The notes beneath the pieces were generated by a model. It had not been told where the DNA came from and did no database searches. It worked only from the letters and a program-made list of their open reading frames with translations. This document shows positions 8,071 to 14,807 of a DNA stretch of 20,106 nt, piece after piece. Source of the stretch: an uncultured Eubacteriales bacterium. GTDB lineage: Bacteria; Bacillota; Clostridia; Peptostreptococcales; Anaerovoracaceae. The position numbers were made by a program, and so were the translations under genes. The stretch lies in NCBI GenBank assembly GCA_900542565.1, contig UQOC01000040.1, positions 1 through 20,106 on the forward strand, read 5' to 3'. How positions within the stretch are numbered: the first letter of the stretch is position 1; every line of letters starts with the position of its first letter.

Positions 8071-8156
8071 TATCCCATTAGATTTTTCCTTAGTGGCTGA
8101 AATACCCGGCAGGACAGGCCGTCCGGCCCACTATGGCAGAACAGGAGGCAGACAGT

Positions 8157-9395
8157 ATGACAGATATGACTTTTGCAGCCCAAAACGGCAGGACCATTTC
8201 CAAAGAAGACAAGATATTCGGCATAAACAACAGGGCTCAGGCCAGAGCCGCTCAGATCGGCAAAGAAAATGTGGTAAACGCTACCATTGGAGCTTTGCTG
8301 GACGACGATGGCAAGCTGATAGTCCTTTCTTCTGTAGACGAAGTTTTCAGACAGCTTTCTCCTGAGGATTATGCCGAATATGCTCCCATCGGCGGCACGG
8401 AAGGATTTAAAGAAGCTGTAAAAAAAGACATATTCCGCGGCTACAGGACAAATGCTGCTGTTGAAGCAGTGTCAACTCCGGGAGGCACAGGCGCCGTAAG
8501 AAATGCCATAGCAAATTACTCTGAATACGGAGATACCGTGCTGACCACCGACTGGTACTGGGGCCCATATAAGACCATAGCTGAAGATCAGGGGAAAAAG
8601 CTCACTACATTTGAGCTGTTTGATGAAGAAGGCGGTTTTAACTTCGCATCTCTTATGGAAAAGTCACGGGAGCTTCTGGAAAAGCAGGACAGGCTGGTCA
8701 TCATACTGAACACACCGTCCCACAATCCCACCGGATATGCTCTGAGCGTTGACGAATGGGAAAAACTTGTGGAACTGCTCAACGGTCTGCCGGAGAATAA
8801 AAAGATCGCTTTGCTGGTGGATGCCGCATACATGGACTTTTCCGGAGACGAAGAGGAAAGCCGTGCTTTTCTTCCGGTCCTGGAAAAAGTAAACGGCAAT
8901 ATCCTGCCGATGATCTCCTACAGTCTTTCTAAAGCCTACACTCTTTATGGTCTGCGCTGCGGAGCATTGGTATGCATGGCAAAAAATAAAGATGTGGCTG
9001 AAGAATTCAGAGTGGTATGCGAGCTTTCTGCGAGAGGAGCATGGTCCAACTGCGCCAAAGCGCCTCAGGCAATGCTTTCCATGATATTTGATGATCCGGA
9101 ACTGCTCAGAAAGGTCACCGATGAGAGAAAGCTCTACCGGGATATGCTCATAAGAAGAGGAATGGCTTTTACGGAAGCGGCAGAAAAAGTCGGTCTCAAG
9201 ATCACTCCGTTCAGGTCAGGTTTCTTTATGACAGTGCCTTGCGATGATCCGGAAGCTCTGGGCCGTGAGCTTGAAAAGGAAAATATCTTTGTGGTCCCGA
9301 TGGAAAAAGGCATAAGGATATCCGGGGCATCAATCCCTGAGAGCGTATGTAAAAAGCTTCCGGCGGCCATTAAAAAGGCTATGGAAAAAATGTAA
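8157..9395 (+). CDS. PLP-dependent class I/II aminotransferase
   Basis: Fold-type I pyridoxal-phosphate enzyme of 412 residues. The substrate/cofactor motif NTPSHNPTG is at 185-193, the pyridine-ring aspartate at 222 (VDAAYMDF), and the Schiff-base lysine is Lys259 in YSLSKAYTLYGLRCG. A C-terminal arginine in IRISGAS would contact the substrate carboxylate. The N-terminal PIGGTEGFKEAV region resembles aspartate/aromatic aminotransferases, so amino-acid transamination is expected, but the substrate cannot be read from sequence. ATG 8157 is chosen over an in-frame ATG at 8133 because AGGAGG (8143-8148) sits eight bases before it. It has its own promoter (8042-8070) and appears monocistronic; I see no convincing terminator in the short gap before the next promoter. 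Confidence 0.9.
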   Translation: MTDMTFAAQNGRTISKEDKIFGINNRAQARAAQIGKENVVNATIGALLDDDGKLIVLSSVDEVFRQLSPEDYAEYAPIGGTEGFKEAVKKDIFRGYRTNAAVEAVSTPGGTGAVRNAIANYSEYGDTVLTTDWYWGPYKTIAEDQGKKLTTFELFDEEGGFNFASLMEKSRELLEKQDRLVIILNTPSHNPTGYALSVDEWEKLVELLNGLPENKKIALLVDAAYMDFSGDEEESRAFLPVLEKVNGNILPMISYSLSKAYTLYGLRCGALVCMAKNKDVAEEFRVVCELSARGAWSNCAKAPQAMLSMIFDDPELLRKVTDERKLYRDMLIRRGMAFTEAAEKVGLKITPFRSGFFMTVPCDDPEALGRELEKENIFVVPMEKGIRISGASIPESVCKKLPAAIKKAMEKM

Positions 9396-9424
9396 GTCTC
9401 TCTTCGGGAAATCCTGAAAAATAA

Positions 9425-9453
9425 TTGACATTTTTTTCCAGAAATGGTAAACT
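9425..9453 (+). promoter_or_regulatory. Consensus promoter for the PC4/YdbC-like gene
   Basis: A perfect TTGACA (9425-9430), a 17-base spacer and TAAACT (9448-9453) with an extended -10 TGG just before it. The predicted start near 9460 lies at or after an upstream in-frame ATG (9458), which supports the TTG start at 9497. Confidence 0.65.
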
Positions 9454-9496
9454 GACCATGCAAAGGGAAGAACTGTTTTTTGGAAAGGAGACAACA

Positions 9497-9745
9497 TTGA
9501 GAGGCGATGATTTTTCCTTTGAGATCAAGGAACATATCGGAGTGATAGGAACATATCCCACAGGATGGAAAAAGGAAATAAATCTTGTGGAATGGAACGG
9601 CAATCCGGCCAAACTTGACATCAGAGACTGGGATCCCAGACATGAACATATGAGCAGAGGGATCACCCTGCGCCGCGAAGAAGCGGCTGTACTTGCCGGA
9701 CTGCTGAATAAGTATCTGGATGAAGAGGATAATAAGGATAATTAA
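9497..9745 (+). CDS. YdbC-like PC4/p15 family ssDNA-binding protein
   Basis: A small 82-residue protein. The block FEIKEHIGVIGTYPTGWKKE, followed by NLVEWNGNPAKLDIRDWDP, matches the YdbC family, bacterial relatives of transcription coactivator PC4 that dimerise and bind single-stranded DNA through a curved beta-sheet. The tail is an amphipathic helix (LRREEAAVLAGLLNKYLDEE) ending in an acidic run, as in this family. The likely start is TTG at 9497: AAAGGAG (9484-9490) lies six bases before it, and the promoter at 9425-9453 places the transcript start too late for the earlier ATGs. It is a single-gene unit ending at the hairpin 9751-9789. Its exact role (transcription, replication or repair) is not established by the sequence. 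Confidence 0.8.
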   Translation: MRGDDFSFEIKEHIGVIGTYPTGWKKEINLVEWNGNPAKLDIRDWDPRHEHMSRGITLRREEAAVLAGLLNKYLDEEDNKDN

Positions 9746-9750
9746 CTGGC

Positions 9751-9789
9751 CTTAAAGTATGGGGAATTATATGTTCCCCATACTTTAAG
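9751..9789. terminator. Perfect 16-bp hairpin terminator shared by convergent genes
   Basis: CTTAAAGTATGGGGAA (9751-9766) and its exact reverse complement (9774-9789) flank the 7-base loop TTATATG. The hairpin lies 5 bases from each flanking stop codon. A/T-rich stem ends on both sides (CTTTAA) would serve as U-tracts in either direction, so it probably terminates both the YdbC-like and the DUF378 genes. Confidence 0.75.
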
Positions 9790-9794
9790 CGGTT

Positions 9795-9989
9795 TCAGGC
9801 CCGCCGTTCATCTTTGAAAAGAAAGGTGATTCCGGCCAGAGAAGCCAGTCCTACAATGGCAAAGATCATCCTCGATACTATCGCAAGATCAGCTCCAAAT
9901 ATCCATGTGACAAGGTTAAAGTTGAAAAAACCAATAAGTCCCCAGTTGATTCCGCCTATTATCATCAATATCAGGATCAATGTTTTCAA
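9795..9989 (-). CDS. DUF378 family small membrane protein
   Basis: About 64 residues with two transmembrane helices. The first contains the family hallmark GGINWGLIGFF followed by NFNLV, and the second is SRMIFAIVGLASLAGITFLF; the end is short and charged (KDERRA). This is the DUF378 (YuzA-like) pattern; no function is known. The start is most likely TTG at 9989 (minus strand), because AAAGGAGTGA lies just ahead with about seven bases between GGAG and TTG. A GTG at 9998 would sit inside that SD sequence. The gene is divergent from the nucleoside-salvage operon and convergent with the YdbC-like gene. Confidence 0.85.
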   Translation of the reverse strand: MKTLILILMIIGGINWGLIGFFNFNLVTWIFGADLAIVSRMIFAIVGLASLAGITFLFKDERRA

Positions 9990-10124
9990 ATAGATCACTC
10001 CTTTCGCGGATACAGCTCAAAAGCGCGCCGATAATGCGCTGACGAGGTATCCCTCAAAGTATTTTGCCCATAGACAGATTTTTTATGTTATCATATTGAT
10101 AAGATCATATAAGGGGGCGCCTGT

Positions 10125-11789
10125 ATGAAGATAGAACTCATCAAAGGATATCATGACGGACCACAGACAGTTGAGGTCCAAAAGGAAACCACTGCCCAGG
10201 ACCTGTATCGGCGGTTCAGACAGGAACTTCCGTACATAGTCGTAGCTGCTAAGATAGATAACAGGATAGAAAGCCTGGAATACCGCTTTACTAAAGATTG
10301 TACCGTAGAGTTCCTGGATCTGCGTACTCAGGCGGCCAGCCTGATCTATCAGAACAGCCTTATATTGTTATATCTTAAGGCAGTAGAAGATGTCATAGGG
10401 AAAGTAGAGGTTGAGATTGAAAATGCGATCAATCAGGGACTGTATACAGAGATAAAATCCAGCGAGCTTCTCCATCAGAGAGATGTCAAGGCCATAGAGC
10501 TGAGAATGCGGGAACTGGTCCATGAGGACATACCGTTCATAAAAGAGGAACTGACCAAGGAAGAAGCTGTGGCAAGGTTTGCCGAAATGGGATGCCCGGA
10601 AAAGATAACCCTTCTGGCAGAAAATCCCACCATGAAAAAGGTGCCTTTCTATTCGCTGTCAGGTTATAAGGATTTTTTCTATAGCCAGATGGTGCCGTCC
10701 ACAGGATACCTGAATATTTTTGAACTGCGCAAGTACAGGCGCGGCGTCCTGCTGCGTTTTCCGCAGCTTTCATCGCCGGGAGAAATTCCGGAGTATTCTG
10801 ATGAAAAGATGCTGTACCAGACTTTCGGAGAACAGACCCACTGGGGAAAGCTCATGGGGATAAACTATGTGTCCGACCTTAACAGAAAGATCGAAGATGG
10901 AAAGATAAAAGACCTTATACAGCTTTCCGAAGCCCTCCACGAGAGGAAGATAATCGAGATAGCTGATATGATAATAAAGAAAAACAGGAAGATCGTTTTG
11001 ATCGCCGGACCATCGTCGTCAGGCAAGACGACTTTTGCTCAGCGGCTGTGCATCCAGCTGAGAGTGAACGGACTGGACCCGCTGTATATGGGGACCGACG
11101 ACTATTTTGTTGAACGGGCCGATACGCCGCTGGATCAGTACGGCGAAAGGAATTATGAAGATATAGAAGCTCTTGACATAAACCTGTTCAATCAGAACAT
11201 GAAGGATCTGCTGGCCGGAAAGACTGTAGACCTGCCTACTTTTGACTTTATGACCGGAAAGAAGATATTCGGAAAAAGGATAACTTCCATAAGGAGCAAT
11301 CAGCTGATAGTCATTGAAGGCATACATGCGCTGAACGAGATACTTACACATGAGATACCAAAGGAACAGAAATTTAAGATATATATAAGCCCGCTAACCC
11401 AGCTTAATATGGACAGCCATAACAGGATAGTGACAACGGATCACCGCATGCTGCGCAGGCTTGTCAGGGATTACAAATACAGGGGGCACAGTGCTCCGAG
11501 TACCATCAGGTCATGGCCGAAAGTCAGGGCGGGAGAGGATAAAAATATATTCCCTTTCAGCAACGAGGCTGATGTCCTGTTTAATTCCGTACATCTTTAT
11601 GAGATAAGCGTGCTGAAAAAATATGCCAAGCCTTTGCTTGAACAGGTCACCCCCGACGAACCGGAATTCGGCGACGCTGTAAGGATGTTAAATTTCCTCA
11701 GGTTTTTTGAGACCGTGGAGGATGATTCCATAATAGTAAACAATTCCATCTTGAGAGAATTCATAGGAGGCAGCATATTTGTTGACTGA
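10125..11789 (+). CDS. TGS-domain nucleoside kinase (uridine kinase-like)
   Basis: A 554-residue fusion: an N-terminal TGS domain (about 1-68), a ThrRS-like second domain (about 70-220), a linker, and a C-terminal P-loop kinase of the uridine kinase/phosphoribulokinase class (about 285-500). Walker A is GPSSSGKTT (295-303), followed by the substrate loop TDDYFV (324-329) and later RLVRDYKYRG. Proteins of this architecture are annotated as nucleoside (uridine/cytidine) kinases; the TGS part suggests nucleotide or RNA sensing, but this is not proven. GGGGG (10113-10117) serves as SD for ATG 10125. The stop codon overlaps the TTG start of psuK by 11 bases, linking the gene to pseudouridine salvage. 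No clean consensus promoter is seen upstream (best parts: TAGACA at 10071, TATCAT at 10089, badly spaced). Confidence 0.88.
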   Translation: MKIELIKGYHDGPQTVEVQKETTAQDLYRRFRQELPYIVVAAKIDNRIESLEYRFTKDCTVEFLDLRTQAASLIYQNSLILLYLKAVEDVIGKVEVEIENAINQGLYTEIKSSELLHQRDVKAIELRMRELVHEDIPFIKEELTKEEAVARFAEMGCPEKITLLAENPTMKKVPFYSLSGYKDFFYSQMVPSTGYLNIFELRKYRRGVLLRFPQLSSPGEIPEYSDEKMLYQTFGEQTHWGKLMGINYVSDLNRKIEDGKIKDLIQLSEALHERKIIEIADMIIKKNRKIVLIAGPSSSGKTTFAQRLCIQLRVNGLDPLYMGTDDYFVERADTPLDQYGERNYEDIEALDINLFNQNMKDLLAGKTVDLPTFDFMTGKKIFGKRITSIRSNQLIVIEGIHALNEILTHEIPKEQKFKIYISPLTQLNMDSHNRIVTTDHRMLRRLVRDYKYRGHSAPSTIRSWPKVRAGEDKNIFPFSNEADVLFNSVHLYEISVLKKYAKPLLEQVTPDEPEFGDAVRMLNFLRFFETVEDDSIIVNNSILREFIGGSIFVD

Positions 11790-12699
11790 TATCACCGTAA
11801 TCGGAGGGATAAATATAGATATAGAAGGCAGCCCTTTTGCGGAATTGAGACGAGAAGATTCCAATCCTGGGACTGTGACGATGGCTTTCGGAGGGGTAGG
11901 ACGGAATATCACCGAAAACCTGGCAAGGATGGGCGGAAAGGTGGCCATGATATCCGTCATAGGCGACGACCATATGGGAATAGGCGCCAGAGAGCATCTC
12001 CGCTCTCTGGGAGTTGATGTATCCTTGATACAATCCGTCAAGGGACGCAATTCGGCCATGTATCTGTCAATACTGAACCATGACAATGATATGGAGCTGG
12101 CCATATGCGATATGGATATAATCAGCCACATCACACCGGATCTTATTGAAAAAAACCGCAATGTGTTGGAAAAATCCAAAGTGATTGCCCTCGATGGCAA
12201 TCTGGAAGAAGAGACTATCCGCTATGTTACTGACCGCTTTTTCTCCGTGCCGCTGTTTCTGGACCCCGTATCCGCAGCCAAGGCGGTCAAGGCAAAAGAT
12301 GTGATAGGAAAATTTGCCTGTATAAAGCCAAATGTAATGGAAGCGGAGATCTTGTCGGGAATGGAGATCAGAAGCGAAAACGACCTGAAAAGGGCAGGGC
12401 AGTGGTTCATAGACCAGGGCGTTGGCAGGCTGTTCGTCACTCTTAACAAGGACGGCGTATATTATAAGGACAGGCACTGTGAAGGCTTCATAAGGCCCGG
12501 CCATGTTAAGATCAGCAGCGCCACCGGAGCAGGCGACAGTTTTTCGGCAGCCATACTCCTGGGACTGGAAGAGGACATGGATACAAGAGATATAGCCAGA
12601 TACGGCATGGCTGCTTCGGCTATAGCCATGGAAAGCAGCAGCGCCGTTAATCAAAATATGAGTAAAGACGAAATTGAAAGGAGACTTGCAGATGTATGA
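11779..12699 (+). CDS. psuK: PfkB-family kinase, probably pseudouridine kinase PsuK
   Basis: Ribokinase/PfkB-fold sugar or nucleoside kinase, 306 residues. The N-terminal substrate motif GGINIDIEG (9-17) and GGVGRNITENLARMG (38-52) are present, and the C-terminal anion-hole/catalytic motif ATGAGDSF (248-255) has Asp253 as base. Because it directly precedes and overlaps psuG, the expected reaction is pseudouridine + ATP to pseudouridine 5'-phosphate. Start is TTG 11779, eight bases after AGGAGG (11765-11770), inside the end of the upstream gene; the next codon is another TTG, with poorer spacing. Its TGA overlaps psuG by 8 bases. Family is certain; pseudouridine specificity rests on context. 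Confidence 0.87.
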   Translation: MLTDITVIGGINIDIEGSPFAELRREDSNPGTVTMAFGGVGRNITENLARMGGKVAMISVIGDDHMGIGAREHLRSLGVDVSLIQSVKGRNSAMYLSILNHDNDMELAICDMDIISHITPDLIEKNRNVLEKSKVIALDGNLEEETIRYVTDRFFSVPLFLDPVSAAKAVKAKDVIGKFACIKPNVMEAEILSGMEIRSENDLKRAGQWFIDQGVGRLFVTLNKDGVYYKDRHCEGFIRPGHVKISSATGAGDSFSAAILLGLEEDMDTRDIARYGMAASAIAMESSSAVNQNMSKDEIERRLADV

Positions 12700-13600
12700 T
12701 AATTATTTGGATGTGAATCCGGAAGTGGCGAAAGCCCTCGACGAAGGTCAGCCGGTGGTGGCTTTGGAATCTACCATAATCGCCCACGGGATGCCTTATC
12801 CGAAAAATGTTGAGACAGCTCTGGCTGTTGAAGATGTCATAAGGGGCAACGGAGCAGTTCCGGCTACCATAGGCATCTTAAACGGCAGGATCAAGATAGG
12901 TATGACAAAAGAAGAAATAGAATACATGGCTCATGCTGAAAATGTGATGAAAGTAAGCCGCAGGGATTTCCCTCTGGTCATCTCAAAGAAGATGGACGGT
13001 GCGACCACGGTGGCAGGAACCATGATTGCCGCCCATATGGCAGGCATCAAACTGTTTGTGACAGGCGGCATCGGCGGTGTACACAGAGGAGCCGGCGAGA
13101 GCTTCGACATTTCAGCTGACCTTGAGGAACTGAAAATGACGGATGTGACAGTGGTATGTGCAGGTGCAAAGGCGATCCTGGATATTCCGGCTACACTGGA
13201 ATATCTGGAAACTTCCGGAGTCCCTGTGATCGCATACGGAACCGACGAGATCCCGGCTTTCTACAGCAGATCCAGCGGTGAAAAGGCCAACTGCCGCCTG
13301 GATACTCCTGAGGAGATCGGTGCGCTCATTTCCATGAAAGAGGAACTGGGACTCAAGGGCGGTATCCTGGTAACCTGCCCGATACCTGAAGCAGACCAGA
13401 TCCCGGCTGACGAGATCAATGGCGTGATCGACGAGGCCATCAGAGAGGCCGAGGAACAGGGAGTTAAAGGCAAGGACATCACTCCGTTCCTGCTCTCAAG
13501 GGTAAAAGACCTGACCGAAGGCAGGAGCCTTGAAGCCAATATCAAGCTGGTACTCAACAACGCAGACATCGGTTCAAAGATTGCGTGCAATATAAAATAG
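12692..13600 (+). CDS. psuG: Pseudouridine-5'-phosphate glycosidase PsuG
   Basis: Cleaves the C-C glycosidic bond of pseudouridine 5'-phosphate to uracil and ribose 5-phosphate. The 302-residue protein follows the family throughout: ALESTIIAHGMPYP (24-37, with Glu26), KKMDGATTVAGT (99-110), GGIGGVHRGAGESFDISADL (125-144, with Asp143) and CAGAKAILDIPATLEYLET (156-174, with Lys160). These three residues line up, five to six residues shifted, with Glu31, Asp149 and Lys166 of the E. coli enzyme. ATG 12692 has AAAGGAG (12677-12683) eight bases upstream and overlaps the psuK stop. No pseudouridine transporter gene is in the operon. A strong terminator follows at 13702-13751. Confidence 0.95.
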   Translation: MYDNYLDVNPEVAKALDEGQPVVALESTIIAHGMPYPKNVETALAVEDVIRGNGAVPATIGILNGRIKIGMTKEEIEYMAHAENVMKVSRRDFPLVISKKMDGATTVAGTMIAAHMAGIKLFVTGGIGGVHRGAGESFDISADLEELKMTDVTVVCAGAKAILDIPATLEYLETSGVPVIAYGTDEIPAFYSRSSGEKANCRLDTPEEIGALISMKEELGLKGGILVTCPIPEADQIPADEINGVIDEAIREAEEQGVKGKDITPFLLSRVKDLTEGRSLEANIKLVLNNADIGSKIACNIK

Positions 13601-13701
13601 GGAAGACGGCCGGCGGACTTACAAAGGCCCTGGGTGGAGTTCACCTGCTGAAGTTTTTTTGCTGCTGTGTTGCACTTGACTTGACAGCTCGCCTTTTGAT
13701 G

Positions 13702-13751
13702 AAATCTGTCAAAGGATCCACGGGATCCTTTGACAGATTTCTTATTTTTTT
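13702..13751 (+). terminator. Strong intrinsic terminator downstream of psuG
   Basis: An 18-bp perfect stem (13702-13719 with 13723-13740; core AAAGGATCC/GGATCCTTT) has a three-base loop ACG. It is followed by a T-rich tract CTTATTTTTTT (13741-13751). It lies 102 bases after the psuG stop and closes the nucleoside-salvage operon. Confidence 0.9.
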
Positions 13752-13853
13752 GAATTTTTGTCCATCTGCACCAAAAACTTACAATTAAATCCCAAAAAGC
13801 CAGAGATTTGTTGACAAGATACAAAGAAAACAGATTTTCCGTCAATACCGGCT

Positions 13854-14225
13854 GAGACCCTGCCATAGAAATCCCCACCTGAGGCAAGGGGGGTCTCCCC
13901 CTGAAGCTTATGTTTTGCCAGATCCAGGGGGAACGACTACACCGAAAATAAGCGATTGTCTTTATTCAGGGGGAACACCTCCACCTGATTCCCTTAGATC
14001 AGGGCATTTAGGGGGATTACTGAAAGGGAGTGAAGCGTATTTTTCGCTGGACTTTGACTGTTTTGACAAGTAAACTTGTCAGAATTTGCATGCGAAAGCT
14101 ATCTTCACTCCACCTGAAATTGCCTAAAAGCTGTATTCCGGTGTAGTCAGTCCCCCTGTAGGGATATTTTCCCTTGTTTTAGGTGTAGTAAGGTCCGGTG
14201 GTCACCACCGGACTTTACAATTTTT
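13854..14225 (+). ncRNA. Candidate structured non-coding RNA of unknown class
   Basis: No convincing coding frame, but dense pairing. Helices seen: H0 13854-13864 with 13883-13897 (GAGACCC/GGGTCTC plus TGCC/GGCA). P1 13925-13944 with 14139-14158, 18 of 20 positions paired. A side hairpin CCTGAT/ATCAGG (13984-14003). P2 14004-14012 with 14123-14131, one mismatch. P3 GGAGTGAAG/CTTCACTCC (14027-14035 with 14103-14111). P4 TTTCGC/GCGAAA (14042-14047 with 14092-14097). P5 14060-14070 with 14075-14085, loop TAAA. A small hairpin AGGGA/TCCCT (14160-14174) and a terminator (14188-14225) follow. The helices are properly nested and strand-oriented by the terminator. I do not recognise RNase P RNA, tmRNA, SRP RNA or a known riboswitch; 6S-like RNA or a fold-back MITE are alternatives. 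A weak promoter candidate is TTGTCC (13758-13763), 16 bases, TACAAT (13780-13785). Confidence 0.55.
14188..14225 (+). terminator. Intrinsic terminator ending the candidate ncRNA
   Basis: A 14-bp stem with one G-U pair (14188-14201 with 14205-14218; core GGTCCGGTGG/CCACCGGACT) has the loop TCA. It is followed by AATTTTT (14219-14225). No protein gene precedes it within 500 bases, so it most likely ends an RNA transcript starting after the psuG terminator. Confidence 0.85.
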
Positions 14226-14239
14226 GGAATATTATAATC

Positions 14240-14410
14240 CTTGCAGGGGCCGCAGGCCAGCTTGTCAGCCTACTATGGCAGCCCGCAACATTCGTCCGCC
14301 GCACTACCATCCGCGGCCGTATGCCCTCCGGGTACGCCGGTCGGCCGCGGCGCGCCTCATCTGACCGCCTGTTCCATCGACATGATCAGGCAGGTAATCC
14401 GCCAGGTCCA
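14240..14410. other. GC-rich island without a recognisable gene
   Basis: About 170 bases of markedly GC-rich sequence sit between AT-rich flanks. They contain a 9-bp inverted repeat, CCGCGGCCG (14311-14319) and CGGCCGCGG (14342-14350). A 63-codon open frame (TTG 14241 to TGA 14432) covers it and ends in DMIRQVIRQVHKKKTPG, but it has no Shine-Dalgarno site and I recognise no family. It could be a remnant, a structured RNA segment or a small unrecognised gene. Confidence 0.4.
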
Positions 14411-14460
14411 CAAAAAGAAAACACCAGGATGAGTGTTAGCGTATATCCTTCAAAAACCTT

Positions 14461-14539
14461 GCAAATACTCGAAAAATTTTCAAAAAATCTAAAAAAATCA
14501 AAATTTTCCCTTGAAAAAAAACCCGAGGTAATATATACT
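14461..14539 (+). promoter_or_regulatory. Strong S10-operon promoter with A-tract upstream element
   Basis: TTGAAA (14511-14516), a 17-base spacer and TATACT (14534-14539) each match five of six consensus bases. The 50 bases upstream (14461-14510) are phased A and T tracts, typical of an UP element at highly expressed ribosomal promoters. The predicted start is near 14546, giving a leader of about 260 bases to rpsJ. Confidence 0.75.
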
Positions 14540-14545
14540 GTAATA

Positions 14546-14807
14546 GCTTGTGAGAAAAGGCGATGAAGCGGGAAGTTGCTGGGCTATCAGGTAATTTCCG
14601 CCGAGCATGTCCTCACTCGATGAGGGCGGAGGGATTCGCCGGTTTTTTGCTGTGTGGGCAAAATATAAAAACACACGGCAGCGTGTACAAAGCAAGCGAA
14701 ACGCCCGCCAGAGGGCGGGCAACCACCGTACGCGTTGAAAAACAGGGCATCAAGAGTCCCTTGTACAAGCATAGCGAAAACAGTACAAAATTATCAGGAG
14801 GAACAAA
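14546..14807 (+). promoter_or_regulatory. rpsJ 5' leader with attenuator-like terminator and competing helices
   Basis: Untranslated leader of the S10 operon. Structure A pairs GCGGGAA (14568-14574) with TTTCCGC (14595-14601). Structure B pairs TCCGC (14597-14601) with GCGGA (14626-14630) around CCTCA/TGAGG (14611-14625). The two exclude each other, and B also consumes the 5' arm of the terminator hairpin 14625-14640. Further on are GCTGTGTG/CACACGGC (14649-14656 with 14672-14679), GCCCGCC/GGCGGGC (14703-14709 with 14714-14720) and an enclosing helix TGTACAA/TTGTACA (14684-14690 with 14761-14767). The layout suggests transcription attenuation of ribosomal protein genes; the effector cannot be read from sequence. 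Confidence 0.55.
14625..14648 (+). terminator. Attenuator terminator in the rpsJ leader
   Basis: GGCGGA (14625-14630), tetraloop GGGA and TTCGCC (14635-14640) form a 6-bp stem with one G-U pair, followed by GG and TTTTTT (14643-14648). It lies about 80-100 bases after the predicted transcription start and 160 bases before rpsJ, the usual place for an attenuator. Confidence 0.55.

Noticed and set aside
13585..13788. A 67-codon plus-strand frame overlapping the end of psuG
   Set aside because: It runs through the psuG terminator hairpin and its T-tract, lacks a ribosome binding site and resembles no family.
13811..13816. TTGACA as the promoter of the candidate ncRNA
   Set aside because: No -10-like hexamer occurs 16-18 bases downstream (sequence there is GATTTT/ATTTTC). 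TTGTCC with TACAAT is slightly better, though still weak.
13925..14158. A MITE with 20-base terminal inverted repeats
   Set aside because: Not excluded, but no target-site duplication is visible at the ends, and the further nested helices plus terminator fit an RNA gene better. Copy number in the genome would decide.
13854..14225. RNase P RNA, tmRNA, SRP RNA or group II intron
   Set aside because: The conserved RNase P core, the tmRNA tRNA-like ends, the SRP Alu/S-domain signature and an intron domain V were looked for and not found on either strand. AAAGTCCGG on the minus strand is simply one arm of the terminator hairpin.
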